Assembly: GCF_021130785.1 (NCBI RefSeq)
Contig: NW_025777971.1
Span: 1 to 64,000 of the forward strand
DNA from: Homalodisca vitripennis
Taxonomy: Eukaryota; Arthropoda; Insecta; Hemiptera; Cicadellidae
Length of the DNA stretch: 64,000 bases
Reading direction: 5' to 3'
This document shows positions 49,582 through 61,452 of the stretch, piece after piece. A model generated the notes under the pieces. It saw only the letters and a list, made by a program, of their open reading frames with translations. It had not been told where the DNA came from and searched no databases. The stretch's first letter is position 1. Each line of letters starts with the position of its first letter. Position numbers and translations under genes: made by a program.

Positions 49582-51060
49582 TACCCAAGCGTCTTCGGCC
49601 CTCATCCGCACCCTACCGAGGCCCCACACTTTCCACTCCTAGTCAGGCATAAAGCCTATACCCAGATTTTTACAATTTTAACCGACCAATGTACCACATA
49701 GGCCTGCAATAGTCCGTCTCCTGTACATGCTAAGACCTACTTTTCTAACGGATCCTGCAGAGGCTTCACACTTTCCTATTGTCTCTCCCATACCTCGCTC
49801 TTAACTACGGATATTGCACATACTATGATTTCTAACTCCCCGAGCTTTACGTGTGTATGCGCCTATATCTCGTGTACCCTAGCGTCTTCAGGCCCTCACC
49901 CTCACACTGACGGGACAACAACACTTTCCAAATGCCTCCCGTACTCCTACCCAGGGGAATCACCCATACCCAATTTAGACCACCTACACATTACCGACTA
50001 GTATCCACAAAGTCCCAACAGGCATCCATATAATATGTCGTACACCACGTCTCTTAGCCCTTACACATACTCCACGACTCCACACTCTAAAGTGTTTACT
50101 ACGCGTAGCGTCACATTCGAAAATTGTCTTCCCACCATTAATACCCTGTACTGGTTCCCACACATATAGTTAACACCTTTACCGTATTAATCTCCATATA
50201 CGAGTATTTACCGAGCACATCGCACAATCTTAGTTAGCCTTACCTTCGTAGGGTTCAAACTTGCATTTCGTTCAATTTCTAACATACCGAGGTCCCCATT
50301 AAAAAAAACCAGGCCTAACACGGGACTCTCATTTTACTGACAAATATTCATACATTACCTGAAAGTGTAATGCTAATATTTACCGAGTACTTTCCCAACA
50401 GGATATTCTCAGCCCGAGGTCCTAGTCTCAAGCTAACAGCTTATAACACGAGGCGTACCTTCTGAGCGACTACTATTTGCCGATCAATGCCCGTGCATAT
50501 GTTTCAATACCTGGACACCTAATGTCTACGAAGTACTTCATATACTCTTATCCCACGCAACCCATCACGGGACCCTAATTTCTGTTACCTTTCACTTGGA
50601 TGTCTATCACTTCATTCCGGGACCCAACTCTCAAGCAGACTTAACCGGTAATTAAAAGAACCGTATTTCATTATTAACAAAGCACCATACATTTATTTCA
50701 ACTACTGCTTAGACATTTAGTTTCCATATTAATCAAGTATTTTGTTTTCACTTAACCCACGCCTCCCTTTACGGCACTCCCAACTTTTTATCCACGTTAA
50801 ATCCACCATCACTTTCTAACGGCCAGGCTCTCATTTTCATAATATCAAGCGGGCGTAGCTTAATACGGAATACCATCCCATACAATTTAAGCTTTACCGT
50901 GTGTAATTATATATGTCGCTTATACTTGGACATCTAAAGACCCATCATACCTCACTCTGGTTTCCTAGCTGTTCCCTTACTTTAATTTATTTATAAAGAG
51001 ACGCATACAGAGGTATTAGTCCAATCGTCTCGAGACCGCGTTATACTAATGTTTATATTA
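48061..51060 (+). repeat. G-poor, pyrimidine-rich tract with degenerate ~310-bp tandem repeats
   Basis: Base composition changes abruptly: the plus strand is C- and T-rich with few G. The words acctcggctcttaac, ggatattgcacatac and gtaccacataggcctgcaat recur at about 49092/49398/49790, giving three clear units of about 307 bp, the second expanded by a (CT)n tract (49482-49579). Related degenerate phrases extend from about 48440 to 50200. At the left end, a ~70-bp motif (gagagggcagcaatggcggc) is duplicated. No ORF with support. Confidence 0.65.
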
Positions 51061-51429
51061 TAATCTATACTAGCACTTTATGAAATCTCGACCACAGTGA
51101 CTTACCCATTGCACCGGCTCATGACACTGCTCGTAACGGACAGTTTGCGGTTTGCGGTTACCTGCATCCTCGGACTCTGATAATTCATTTTCTACAACAA
51201 TATTAAAACTAATAACTATTATAACATCTTCAGTACAGCACGGGATATCTGCCATCCTGAATACAGTCGGAATAATACATAGGTACTGCATTCGGTGTGT
51301 AATAAGTTTTAATTTTTCTCCCGAGTGTGATGTAAAGAGCTTTAACTTATTTATAGTCTATTTTCAAAAAAAACGTATACCGCTTCGTATACTTTGAATT
51401 TAGTTAATCATACAGGATGCGATGATTGA

Positions 51430-51640
51430 GGTTTGCGGTTACATGTAAAAACCCAGACGAGTAACGGTACAGCTGCAACCGCAATTTTAAGAGACCTCAT
51501 TGGTCAAAATAAGCGCGTCTCTGATTGGTCTAAAATAGCCGCCAAGCACTCTGATTGGTCGGTGTTCTACACAGGCGGCAGAGATTTCCCTGTCTCGTCA
51601 GTCTGGAGGTGGACGTCAAAGAGGTAAGACCTATGTCGCT
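51430..51640 (+). promoter_or_regulatory. Possible promoter with three inverted CCAAT boxes and a splice donor
   Basis: Three attggtc words (51499, 51529, 51554; reverse CCAAT) at roughly 25-30 bp spacing in a GC-rich patch, followed by a strong donor (aagag/gtaaga at about 51625). It may be the promoter and untranslated first exon of the polymerase gene starting at 52174 or of a host gene. An ORF overlapping it (51433-51627) is probably a by-product. Confidence 0.4.
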
Positions 51641-52173
51641 CTGTTCCTTGATATTGCACAACATTGTGTATACAGAGTCGATATCAAGACAAGAAATTTT
51701 ATAAAAGTAAATTAGCTTATAGGAGTTTTATTACATTTTCAGTTTATTAAGTGCTTGTACTTTATTTAGCGATCACAGACATTAAACTCCTTTACACTGT
51801 GTGTGTTCTTAAAGTGTTTATACTATTGCTTCTTTAAATCTAATACAGTGTTATTGTGTTTTTATGAAAGTGAACAAGTTTAATTCGTTGTGTTACTGTG
51901 TTTGTATCGTAGTGACAAATCCAACATAGATTTCATTAATTTATTTGTGTGTCGTATTTATAATCAAGTTTTGTGTAATTTATTTCGGTTATTACATCAT
52001 ACCACAGTGCACTGTAAAAAAGTTTACTGCGCATGCGCACCTCCTACACTTACTTAAATGCGTGACGTGGTCTTCTTGTCATTCTTAGACGTGACGTTGA
52101 ACAGTCAACACCCATTCCAAAAGCTTGTATCAAAGCTGCTTGCTGTATTATTTTAGAGCTAATTACATACAAC
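51641..52173. other. AT-rich leader region
   Basis: No ORF. It contains a gcatgcgcac motif near 52031 and runs to the polymerase ATG. Confidence 0.35.
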
Positions 52174-55100
52174 ATGGATCCCGTAAAAGTTTTGCATACC
52201 GGTGAAACCTACTGTAGAAGGTTTAGAACATATGGGTCAGAAACAGTTTTCAAGTTTTAAACCCAGTACCCAAAGGAGTGGTCCGAACTTGATTGGATTA
52301 AAAAGGGTTTTGGGAGTATTGTCGAAAAGGCGAAAGCCGGTACTACCGAATATGACTACCTAGGCTTCACTTTAGATTCTCTGAATTTTAGGACCAAAGA
52401 TTCCGGATATATCGCTTATAGACCTGCAAATCAAGTTCACGGGGATATAATTTGGGATATATTTGGAAAACTTATCCAAAGTAATACGGATTCGATTAAG
52501 TCCATGGACACATTTAGAGTTAAGTGCACCCGCACCAATATTCCAGTAGGTAGTGGTGGCCTCAGAAGACCAGGTTTGTACAATAATTTCCAAGAAGAAT
52601 GTAAAGCACGTAATGGTATCGTAGTCATTAAGAATAGTGATAATCTGTGTCTGCCCCGAGCTATAGTGGTAGCAAAAGCCTATGCCAAAAAAGATCCTCA
52701 ATTCAAGGCTATACGTGAAGACAAGGGTAAGCGACAGACTTTTAGAGCCCGAAAACTGATGATTAAAGCCGGTGTCCAAATTTCAGAACAGGGAGCTGGG
52801 ACCCCCGAACTTTCAAAATTTCAAGACCACCTCAAAAAGTACAATATTACAGTTTATAATTACGATAATAAGGGTCGAGATGTTTATTTTTCAGGTACTA
52901 ACTCCGATGCTCAGTACAAAATAAACTTGTTGTATCACGAAGGCCATTATAATGTAATAAACTAGCCTAACTGCAGCTTTTGCGTGCCATTTTTTCTGCG
53001 AAGCATGCCATGTCCCTTACGACCACAAAGCTGAACACAGGTGTTCAAAATATCTGTCATGCGTGCCAGACAGTCTCTCCGCCTTGTAAAGAGGAGCATG
53101 GGGGAATTTTATGCCCTGACTGTAACATGACCATGAAAAATCAGAACTGTTTTGCGGCTCATAAGAGTGAACGTTGTAAGTCCGTAAAAAAATGCTTACA
53201 GTGCCAAAGACTTGTGTTTTTGAACAACCGTAAGTCAAAACATGTGTGCGGTGAAGTTTTTTGCAAAATTTGTAACGAATTCATGCCCCCAAACCATCAA
53301 TGTTACATGCGGGTCGACACAAACAAACCAAAAACCAAAGACTTTCTTTTCATTTTCTTTGATTTAGAGACCCGTCAAGATGAAAATTTTAACGGAAGAA
53401 TCTAGAGTTCATAAAGTTAACCTTTGTGTTTCTCAACAATTTTGTTGGAAATGTATTAATGGTAAATCTTGTGAAATGTGCAAAGACCGAACAAAGATCT
53501 TTGATAGTGATCCTGTGAATCAATTTATGAATTACGTAATGGAGGAGAGAAAAAAATTCAAAAACGTATGTGTAATGGCTCATAACGGTCAGGGTTTCGA
53601 CTTTCAATTTCTGTTAAAGTACGTTCTCGAACAATCAAAATTCACTCCAGAGCTAATTATGCGTGGCACTAAAGTCATTCTTATGGAACTGGATAACGTT
53701 AGATTTATCGATTCGCTAAATTATTTCCCCATGGCCCTCTCTGCACTACCCAAAGCCTTTGATCTCCCCCCGGAGAAGAAGAAGGGTTACTTCCCTCATC
53801 TTTTCAACACTTTGGCAAACCAAAATTATGTGGGCCCCATACCACCCAAGGAGTACTACTGCCCTGAATCAATGTTTGAAAAGACTTACAAAGATTTTGA
53901 AAATTGGCACAACGACCAACTTAACCAAAATGTAGTTTTTGACTTTCAAAAAGAGTTGGTAGAGTACTGTATCTCCGATGTGGAGATACTGGCGCAAGCG
54001 TGTATTAAGTTTAGAAACATGTTTCTGAAAGAATGTAATGTAGATCCATTCATGGAAGCCGTCACCATTGCCAGTGCCTGTAATTTGGTTTTTAGACGGA
54101 ATTTTCTCAAAGCCAACACTATTGGTCTAGTCCCCAAAGAACGGATACCGTATGGTTGATAACCAATCGCCTATTGCTTTACAATGGCTGAGCTGGGAGG
54201 AAGAACAGCGTAGTGTCCGCATTCAGCATGCGGGGAGGGACAGAGAAGTTAAAATCGAGGGATTAAAAATAGACGGTTTTGACGGAGAACGAATCTATGA
54301 ATTTCAGGGCTGTTATTTCCATGGGTGCCCGAAATGTTTTCCATTTAATAGAGAAGAACCACTCAAAGAGGACCCTTCCGACTCCCTGCACTTAAGGTTC
54401 GAGAGAACCAAAGCTAAAATGGCTCGTCTCCGAGCATCTGACTATGAAGTAATTGAAATGTGGGAGTGTAAATTCAATCATTTAAAGAAAGAACAAAAAT
54501 TGGATTATCTAAATTTTCTCCCCATTCTAAACACACTCCCACTCAATCCCAGAGATGCCTTCTTCGGGGGCAGAACAGGCAATGCAAAATCTTATCACAA
54601 GTGCGAGGACGGGGAAACAATTCAGTATGTAGACGTTTGCTCCTTGTACCCGTTTGTCAATAAGTTTTTCTCCTTATGTTTTATCCCATCCAAAAATATA
54701 TGTAGGGGACAAGGAGTGTAGAGAAAGAGGCATGGAGGCCGAAGGTCTCATGAAATGTAAAGTATTGCCTCCACTAAATTTTGTACCATCCCGTCCTTCC
54801 AGCACGCAATGAACAATAAATTAATGTTTGTTTTATGCCGTACATGTGGTCTAGAAATGCTAAACACAGACTGTAACCATAACATCGAAGAAAGAACATT
54901 GACAGGGACATGGACAATGCAGGAAATGAGAAAGGCCGTAGAGAAGGGGTATACCATTTTAGAAATGTACGAACTTTGGGATTATAAAATTATTACTTAC
55001 GAAGACGGTGGTCTTTTTACGGATTTTATTAACAAATTTCTCAAGATTAAACAGGAGGCATCGGGCTACCCCTCTTGGTGCCTCACTGAAGAAGACAAGG

Positions 55101-55934
55101 CTAAGTACGTTCAAAATTATTATGAACACGAAGGTGTCAGACTTGACCCTTTCAAAATTGAAAAGAACGGAGGTCTTCGCTCCCTTGCTAAATTGATGTT
55201 AAATTCTTTCTGGGGTAAATTTGGTCAAAGGGAAAATCAGACAAAAACATCAATCATAAGAGACCCCTTTGAATACTTTCAGTTGCTGTCCAACCCTGAA
55301 ATAGATGTAAATACTACTCAAATTATTAACGATACTGTACTAATTGTGAACTGGCAGCATATTGAAGAAGCCGCAGAAGCCCTAAGGACAGTGAATGTTG
55401 TGGTTGCAGCATTTACAAACGTCCACATGCTCGATTAAAAACTGTATGAAACACTTAGAAAAGTTAGGGAGGCAAGTTCTTTACTATGATACAGACAGTG
55501 TCCTTTACGTACACAGGGAGAGTATGCACAAGGTCCCCACAGGGGACTACTTGGGCGAAATGACCGACGAGTTGGCTGACTATGGTCCAGGGTCATACAT
55601 AGTAGAATTTGTTTCCGGAGGCCCCAAGACTTACGCCTATCTTGTCTGGTCAACAAATAAAAACGCACTAGTTGAAGTTTGTAAAATAAAAGGCCTTACT
55701 CTAAATTTAAAAACTAGCGAAAAATTAAATTTCGAAACATTGAAAGCATTAGTTCTGAGTAATTCATTTGACTCAGTGGACATAGAAGAGAACAGAATAA
55801 GACGAACCAAGGACAAAGACATTGTTACAGTCAAAGAAACAAAGTCTTTTAAAATTACAGGGCCCAAAAGGAGACTTGAAGGACCCTACGATACTGTACC
55901 GTTTGGATTTAAGAAACAAAAATTAACACTCTAA
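52174..55934 (+). pseudogene. Polinton-type family B DNA polymerase (left arm copy), frame broken
   Basis: Protein-primed family B polymerase of Polinton/Maverick-like elements, about 1,200 residues over several frames. Start ATG 52174 (MDPVKVLHTGETYC). An N-terminal ligand-like domain ends in FRVKCTRTNIPVGSGG; then NSDNLCLPRAIVVAKAY and a cysteine/histidine-rich region (CHACQTVSPPC, CPDCNMTM, CQRL, CKICNEF). Exonuclease motifs are FFDLET, AHNGQGFDFQFLL and EYCISDVEIL. Polymerase motifs are A (YVDVCSLYPF), B (LMLNSFWGKFGQ) and C (YYDTDSVLY, Asp pair at 55488-55499). An in-frame stop at 52258 and frame changes near 52965, 53045, 53400, 54155, 54710, 54790 and 55435 break it. Several are homopolymer differences not shared by the right-arm copy, so some are sequence errors. 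Confidence 0.8.
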
Positions 55935-56996
55935 CATGTTTAAAAAACTACATTTTCACCAATCACAACGTTAAAATTTCATTACAAATCCTGAGACATA
56001 CATAGAGAGAGATTAAATGTAATTATAACCCACCACATCCGTTGGTTGTGACCGAACGTTCGTTAAACCGCTTCCTTCAGATGTGTACTAGTATTGAATT
56101 ATGTTATGAGAGCTGACAACGAGTAAAAATTTTAAATTATTTTATTATACAGGTATTTCAATTACGTACAAAAGAACTTTTTAAATACTAGATAATTGTA
56201 CTGTATTATTGCAGCCATTACATATAATTTTGCACTCCAGACCCTTCTTTGGGTCAAAATACTTTCTTGAGAAAGTGCAAAATACAAATGTTTTGAGTGT
56301 ATATCTCCCCCCGTCATCTTTACCTTCAAATGTCACATAAGTGTGAATGTTTGATCACCCTCGCGTCAAGGGAGCTTCTGCTTCTAAGGCCGGCGTAAAA
56401 CCTGTAAGTCCTGGAGCAGTTCGACCTCTTTCACGGCCGGCTTAAAACCCGTAAGCCCGGGAGAGGTTGACCCTTGGACAGTGTGGAGGGTGAGACTGAT
56501 TTGAAGGAGTGAATGTGGGAACTCAGTAGGATGCGTGGACTTGGGCATGGAGATGAACAAGTCTATGCTCCGAACGGCTCAGCATGAACGAGGTCTCTAA
56601 GGCAGGCCTAAACTCTGTAAGTCCTGGGACCGTGATCGTGTAATATAGTGACCACATTGAATGTGTACTGATGACGGAGCCGATAAACGCTGATTTCCCT
56701 CTTCTTAAGCCATCTGATACAGCAAACTGTTAGATACGTCATTACATAGTTATTTGCTCGAATGTTAGCATTTTATATTTGTTTATTGTTTTTAATAACA
56801 TAAATACCTTCCAGTGTATGGATAAAGTCAATTATCACAAACATTAAACCATACCGATTTTTCTACGTCACTTAAATATGCTCTTATGTGTGATCTCAGG
56901 TCCACTTCAATACATACAACGCTGACATATCCATCAAACACTATTCACTCTGTAATTTCACCGCAAAATCAGAATGTCTAGGAGCTTTAAATAATT
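55935..56996. other. Region between polymerase and downstream ORF, with a GC-rich triplicated motif
   Basis: At about 56388-56625 a motif of the form ggccggc.taaaacc.gtaag.cc.gg occurs three times (about 56389, 56447 and, weaker, 56600). Mirror copies lie at 60770-61010. The rest is AT-rich without support for a gene. Confidence 0.45.
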
Positions 56997-57487
56997 ATGC
57001 CCCTCAACACTCACATGCACTACACAGGCTTACAGGTGGATACCAACAGTTTTATTTATAAATTTGTAGATGACTCGTCTCATGTTCATTCGCAAATGAG
57101 CACTCAGAGCGTTAACATGGCAACCTTCCTTAAGCTTGAATCTAGAAATGTGGTTAACAGAAGTGAGAGGTTTCGTACCACACGTGAAGAACTAACGTTT
57201 ATACTGACCTCTCCCATTGACTCAATAGATTGGCCCCTAAGCATTTTTCAGAGTACATTGTCGATCATATAAAGGATGGAGCCTCACCTACTGATCACTT
57301 TGGAATTACAATTAAACATCAAAGTATAGCCAAAGAAGGGATTATACCTTTCATGGCAGCATCTAAATTAACCTCTTACGTGTTTGATGATGCGCTTGAG
57401 AAGACATTCGTTAATGTGGAAACATTGATAGGGCCTTTAATTGTGACAGCAACTATAGTAAAAGTACCTGAGCAGTTTCTTCAGTAA
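56997..57487 (+). CDS. Small ORF resembling the N-terminal domain of Polinton-type polymerases (left arm)
   Basis: Best read with the right-arm copy, which is open: about 156 residues including TSPIDSIDWPLAFSEYIVDH, FGITIKHQSI, IPFMAASKLTSYVFDDALEK and TATIVKVPEQ. This pattern (short helix, PF...L, then an acidic stretch, then a T.V.VP end) is like the region before the polymerase's own PVGSGG at 52550. In the left arm two extra bases near 57237 split the frame. Its role is unknown. It lies about 1 kb downstream of the polymerase on the same strand, so it may be a separate element gene or a duplicated N-terminal module. Confidence 0.4.
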
Positions 57488-58442
57488 TAGGCATTTAGTA
57501 TATCTCCTTGTATTATTAGTAAAGAGACAGAGAGAGGTTAGGCGTTGAGTTTGAGGATCACTTTGTGTTTGCTTTGAATAGGTACACGGAGGAGGAATAA
57601 AAATAAGTACAAAGACCCATTTTACGTTTTTTTAGTGGAGTGAATTGAAAGACTTCTCCGAGTATAGTGAACTGTTGAACTTGCAATGGATAAAATAAAA
57701 AAAAAAATAAATAAAAAATAAAGTATAAAATCTATCTCACCGAGAGGTGAGGTACAAAAAAAAATATGTTGGGAGGTAGCAGATTTGTCCATGGAATGGC
57801 TACCACCGTAAAGAGCGATGGTTGGGGCTCTTTACACACGTGGATTAGGCCTACTGGGGAAGGAGCCACGTAAAAAATCTCCTAACGCGCCATGGTCCTA
57901 CGCCCTGGTCACGCGGCAAGCACGTGTGTACCTAGCGTGGTGGGGAAATGTGACCACTCGTCACAACACGGTTGTTAAAACATATAGACCTCACCGAAAC
58001 ATACGAGTATTTCTAGGACGTCAGATTAACATATATAGTGACACCATTTAATCTACATACCAATAGCATGACTTGACTGGTTCATCTGAAACCCTCATCT
58101 GCACCCTGCGCCTAACACTGTTGCCAGTTTTACTTGTAGTGAAAATTATTGGTCTCTCTCAGCATATGTTGCAATAAACAAACGTTATCAATTGTTACCG
58201 TAAAACAAATAAATGTACATTTTATTTCACTCATCTATTTTACATTTCATATACATTAAGCAGAGCCAGTATATGACCATATCCAGGTCATAACGGGATC
58301 AGCTGGTGATCAGCATCGATATGGTAACACCGTCTCAAATGTCATTGAACTATTTTAGTGCAGACTGTTTTAATTGTTTTAAACAAATGGGTAAATAAAA
58401 CAAAAATTTCAGAAAATCTTTTGTCAGTAATAGGTCCATTAC
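57488..58442. other. AT-rich DNA with a GC-richer insert
   Basis: Contains A-rich tracts (57695-57725), a short perfect hairpin ctcacc-gaga-ggtgag near 57738, and a GC-rich stretch at 57785-58030 whose plus frame reads GKEPRKKSPNAPWSYALVTR. The same stretch is in the right arm (59405-59600). I take it for an unidentified repeat rather than a gene. Confidence 0.4.
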
Positions 58443-58556
58443 CCGCAGGTTAGTGAGGCGGTAGAAGGCATCCAGCGAGACGGTGCAGTTGTTCATGTGC
58501 AGCTCCTCGAGTGTACTCTCCACAGGTTTGAACGTGTTCATAGACAGTCGGATTTG
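58443..58556 (-). CDS. Leucine-rich-repeat exon (left arm)
   Basis: 114 bases, 38 codons, phase 0 at both ends. It is bordered by an acceptor (aacattacag) and a donor (ctgcgg/gtaatg). It reads MNTFKPVESTLEELHMNNC and then TVSLDAFYRLTNLR, which fits one leucine-rich repeat (LEELHMNNC......F.RLTNLR). The composition is GC-rich against AT-rich flanks, as expected of a coding exon. It belongs to a host LRR protein (secreted or receptor type) whose other exons are outside the palindrome or not recognised. Its presence near the axis suggests that host DNA, not only a transposon, was inverted and duplicated. Confidence 0.65.
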
Positions 58557-58650
58557 CTGTAATGTTAAATATGTATTTTTAACTTAAAATCTATGAAAAC
58601 AACTTTATAAAAAGGAAATTTTACTCTGGGTGATTTAGGTTAAGTTGGAG

Positions 58651-58738
58651 TATCCTAGTAGTCCTATTCCTGGTAGCCCTAACATTCCTACTCTCCCTTA
58701 TATCCTAGGTAGTCCTTAATCAACCTAAAACCCTACGC
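58651..58738. other. 88-bp spacer at the palindrome axis
   Basis: Unpaired DNA between the arms. It contains the near-direct repeat tatcctagtagtcct / tatcctaggtagtcct, with related attcctggtagccct between them. Confidence 0.85.
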
Positions 58739-58832
58739 TCCAACTTAACCTAAAATCACCCAGAGTAAAATTTCCTTTTTATAAAGTTGTTTTCATAGAT
58801 TTTAAGTTAAAAATACATATTTAACATTACAG

Positions 58833-58947
58833 CAAATCCGACTGTCTATGAACACGTTCAAACCTGTGGAGAGTACACTCGAGGAGCTGCACATGAACAA
58901 CTGCAACCGTCTCGCTGGATGCCTTCTACCGCCTCACTAACCTGCGG
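58833..58947 (+). CDS. Leucine-rich-repeat exon (right arm copy)
   Basis: Mirror of 58443-58556 with the same acceptor and donor. It has one additional A (tgcaaccgtc) that breaks the frame after MNNC. Confidence 0.6.
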
Positions 58948-59902
58948 GTAATGGACCTATTACTGACAAAAGATTTTCTGAAATTTTTGTTTTATTTACC
59001 CATTTGTTTAAACAATTAAAACAGTCTGCACTAAAATAGTTCAATGACATTTGAGACGGTGTTACCATATCGATGCTGATCACCAGCTGATCCCGTTATG
59101 ACCTGGATATGGTCATATACTGGCTCTGCTTAATGTATATGAATGTAAAATAGATGAGTGAAATAAAATGTACATTTATTTGTTTACGGTAACAATTGAT
59201 AACGTTTGTTTTATTGCAACATATGCTGAGAGAGACCAATAATTTTCACTACAAGTAAAACTGGCAACAGTGTTAGGCGCAGGGTGCAGATGAGGGTTCA
59301 GATGAACCAGTCAAGTCATGCTATTGGTATGTAGATTAAATGGTGTTTGTCACTATATATGTTAATCTGACGTCCTAGAAATACTCGTATGTTTCGGTGA
59401 GGTCTATATGTTTTAACAACCGTGTTGTGACCGAGTGGTCACATTTCCCCACCACGCTAGGTACACACGTGCTTGCCGCGTGACCAGGGCGTAGGACCAT
59501 GGCGCGTTAGGAGATTTTTTACGTGGCTCCTTCCCCAGTAGGCCTATCCACGTGTGTAAAGAGCCCCAACCATCGCTCTTTACGGTGGTAGCCATTCCAT
59601 GACAAATCTGCTACCTCCCAACATATTTTTTTTTTGTACCTCACCTCTCGGTGAGATAGATTTTATACTTTATTTTTTATTTATTTTTTTTTTTATTTTA
59701 TCCATTGCAAGTTCAACAGTTCACTATACTCGGAGAAGTCTTTCAATTCACTCCACTAAAAAACGTAAAAATGGGTCTTTGTACTTATTTTTATTCCTCC
59801 TCCGTGTACCTATTCAAAGCAAACACAAAGTGATCCTCAACTCAACGCCTAACCTCTCTCTGTCTCTTTACTAATAATACAAGGAGATATACTAAATGCC
59901 TA

Positions 59903-60373
59903 TTACTGAAGAAACTGCTCAGGTACTTTTACTATAGTTGCTGTCACAATTAAAGGCCCTATCAATGTTTCCACATTAACGAATGTCTTCTCAAGCGCAT
60001 CATCAAACACGTAAGAGGTTAATTTAGATGCTGCCATGAAAGGTATAATCCCTTCTTTGGCTATACTTTGATGTTTAATTGTAATTCCAAAGTGATCAGT
60101 AGGTGAGGCTCCATCCTTTATATGATCGACAATGTACTCTGAAAATGCTAGGGGCCAATCTATTGAGTCAATGGGAGAGGTCAGTATAAACGTTAGTTCT
60201 TCACGTGTGGTACGAAACCTCTCACTTCTGTTAACCACATTTCTAGATTCAAGCTTAAGGAAGGTTGCCATGTTAACGCTCTGAGTGCTCATTTGCGAAT
60301 GAACATGAGACGAGTCATCTACAAATTTATAAATAAAACTGTTGGTATCCACCTGTAAGCCTGTGTAGTGCAT
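59903..60373 (-). CDS. Small ORF resembling a Polinton polymerase N-terminal domain (right arm, open)
   Basis: 156-residue open frame from MHYTGLQVDTNSFIYKF to VKVPEQFLQ. It is the better copy of the ORF at 56997-57487. It lies downstream of the right-arm polymerase, in the same order as on the left. In-frame sequence upstream in another frame (SIKHYSLCNFTAKSECLG) may be part of the same gene if a base is missing near 60385. Confidence 0.45.
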   Translation of the reverse strand: MHYTGLQVDTNSFIYKFVDDSSHVHSQMSTQSVNMATFLKLESRNVVNRSERFRTTREELTFILTSPIDSIDWPLAFSEYIVDHIKDGASPTDHFGITIKHQSIAKEGIIPFMAASKLTSYVFDDALEKTFVNVETLIGPLIVTATIVKVPEQFLQ

Positions 60374-61452
60374 GTGAGTGTTTGAGGGGCATAATTATTT
60401 AAAGCTCCTAGACATTCTGATTTTGCGGTGAAATTACAGAGTGAATAGTGTTTGATGGATATGTCAGCGTGTATGTATTGAAGTGGACCTGAGATCACAC
60501 ATAAGAGCATATTTAAGTGACGTAGAAAAATCGGTATGGTTTAATGTTTGTGATAATTGACTTTATCCATACACTGGAAGGTATTTATGTTATTAAAAAC
60601 AATAAACAAATATAAAATGCTAACATTCGAGCAAATAACTATGTAATGACGTATCTAACAGTTTGCTGTATCAGATGGCTTAAGAAGAGGGAAATCAGCG
60701 TTTATCGGCTCCGTCATCAGTACACATTCAATGTGGTCACTATATTACACGATCACGGTCCCAGGACTTACAGAGTTTAGGCCTGCCTTAGAGACCTCGT
60801 TCATGCTGAGCCGTTCGGAGCATAGACTTGTTCATCTCCATGCCCCAAGTCCACGCATCCTACTGAGTTCCCACATTCACTCCTTCAAATCAGTCTCACC
60901 TTCCACACTGTCCAAGGGTCCAACCTCTCCCGGGCTTACGGGTTTTAAGCCGGCCGTGAAAGAGGTCGAACTGCTCCAGGACTTACAGGTTTTACGCCGG
61001 CCTTAGAAGCAGAAGCTCCCTTGACGCGAGGGTGATCAAACATTCACACTTATGTGACATTTGAAGGTAAAGATGACGGGGGGAGATATACACTCAAAAC
61101 ATTTGTATTTTGCACTTTCTCAAGAAAGTATTTTGACCCAAAGAAGGGTCTGGAGTGCAAAATTATATGTAATGGCTGCAATAATACAGTACAATTATCT
61201 AGTATTTAAAAAAGTTCTTTTGTACGTAATTGAAATACCTGTATAATAAAATAATTTAAAATTTTTACTCGTTGTCAGCTCTCATAACATAATTCAATAC
61301 TAGTACACATCTGAAGGAAGCGGTTTAACGAACGTTCGGTCACAACCAACGGATGTGGTGGGTTATAATTACATTTAATCTCTCTCTATGTATGTCTCAG
61401 GATTTGTAATGAAATTTTAACGTTGTGATTGGTGAAAATGTAGTTTTTTAAA
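60374..61452. other. Mirror of 55935-56996
   Basis: Contains the triplicated GC-rich motif in inverted orientation (60770-61010). The ORF at 60731-61006 runs through this motif and is not considered real. Confidence 0.45.

Larger units (their letters stand above)
53410..58650 (+). repeat. Giant palindrome, left arm
   Basis: Reverse complement of 58739-64000 over its visible length, with scattered one-base indels (roughly 98% identity by eye). The window ends before the outer boundary, so the arms are at least 5.2 kb. The axis is at about 58694. Confidence 0.92.

Noticed and set aside
49387..49701. ORF with a long Ser-Leu run
   Set aside because: It is produced by translation of the (CT)n microsatellite.
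57818..58051. 77-residue ORF with GKEPRKKSPNAPWSYALVTR
   Set aside because: It lies in a GC-richer repeat present in both palindrome arms, the two copies differ in frame, and I know no protein like it.
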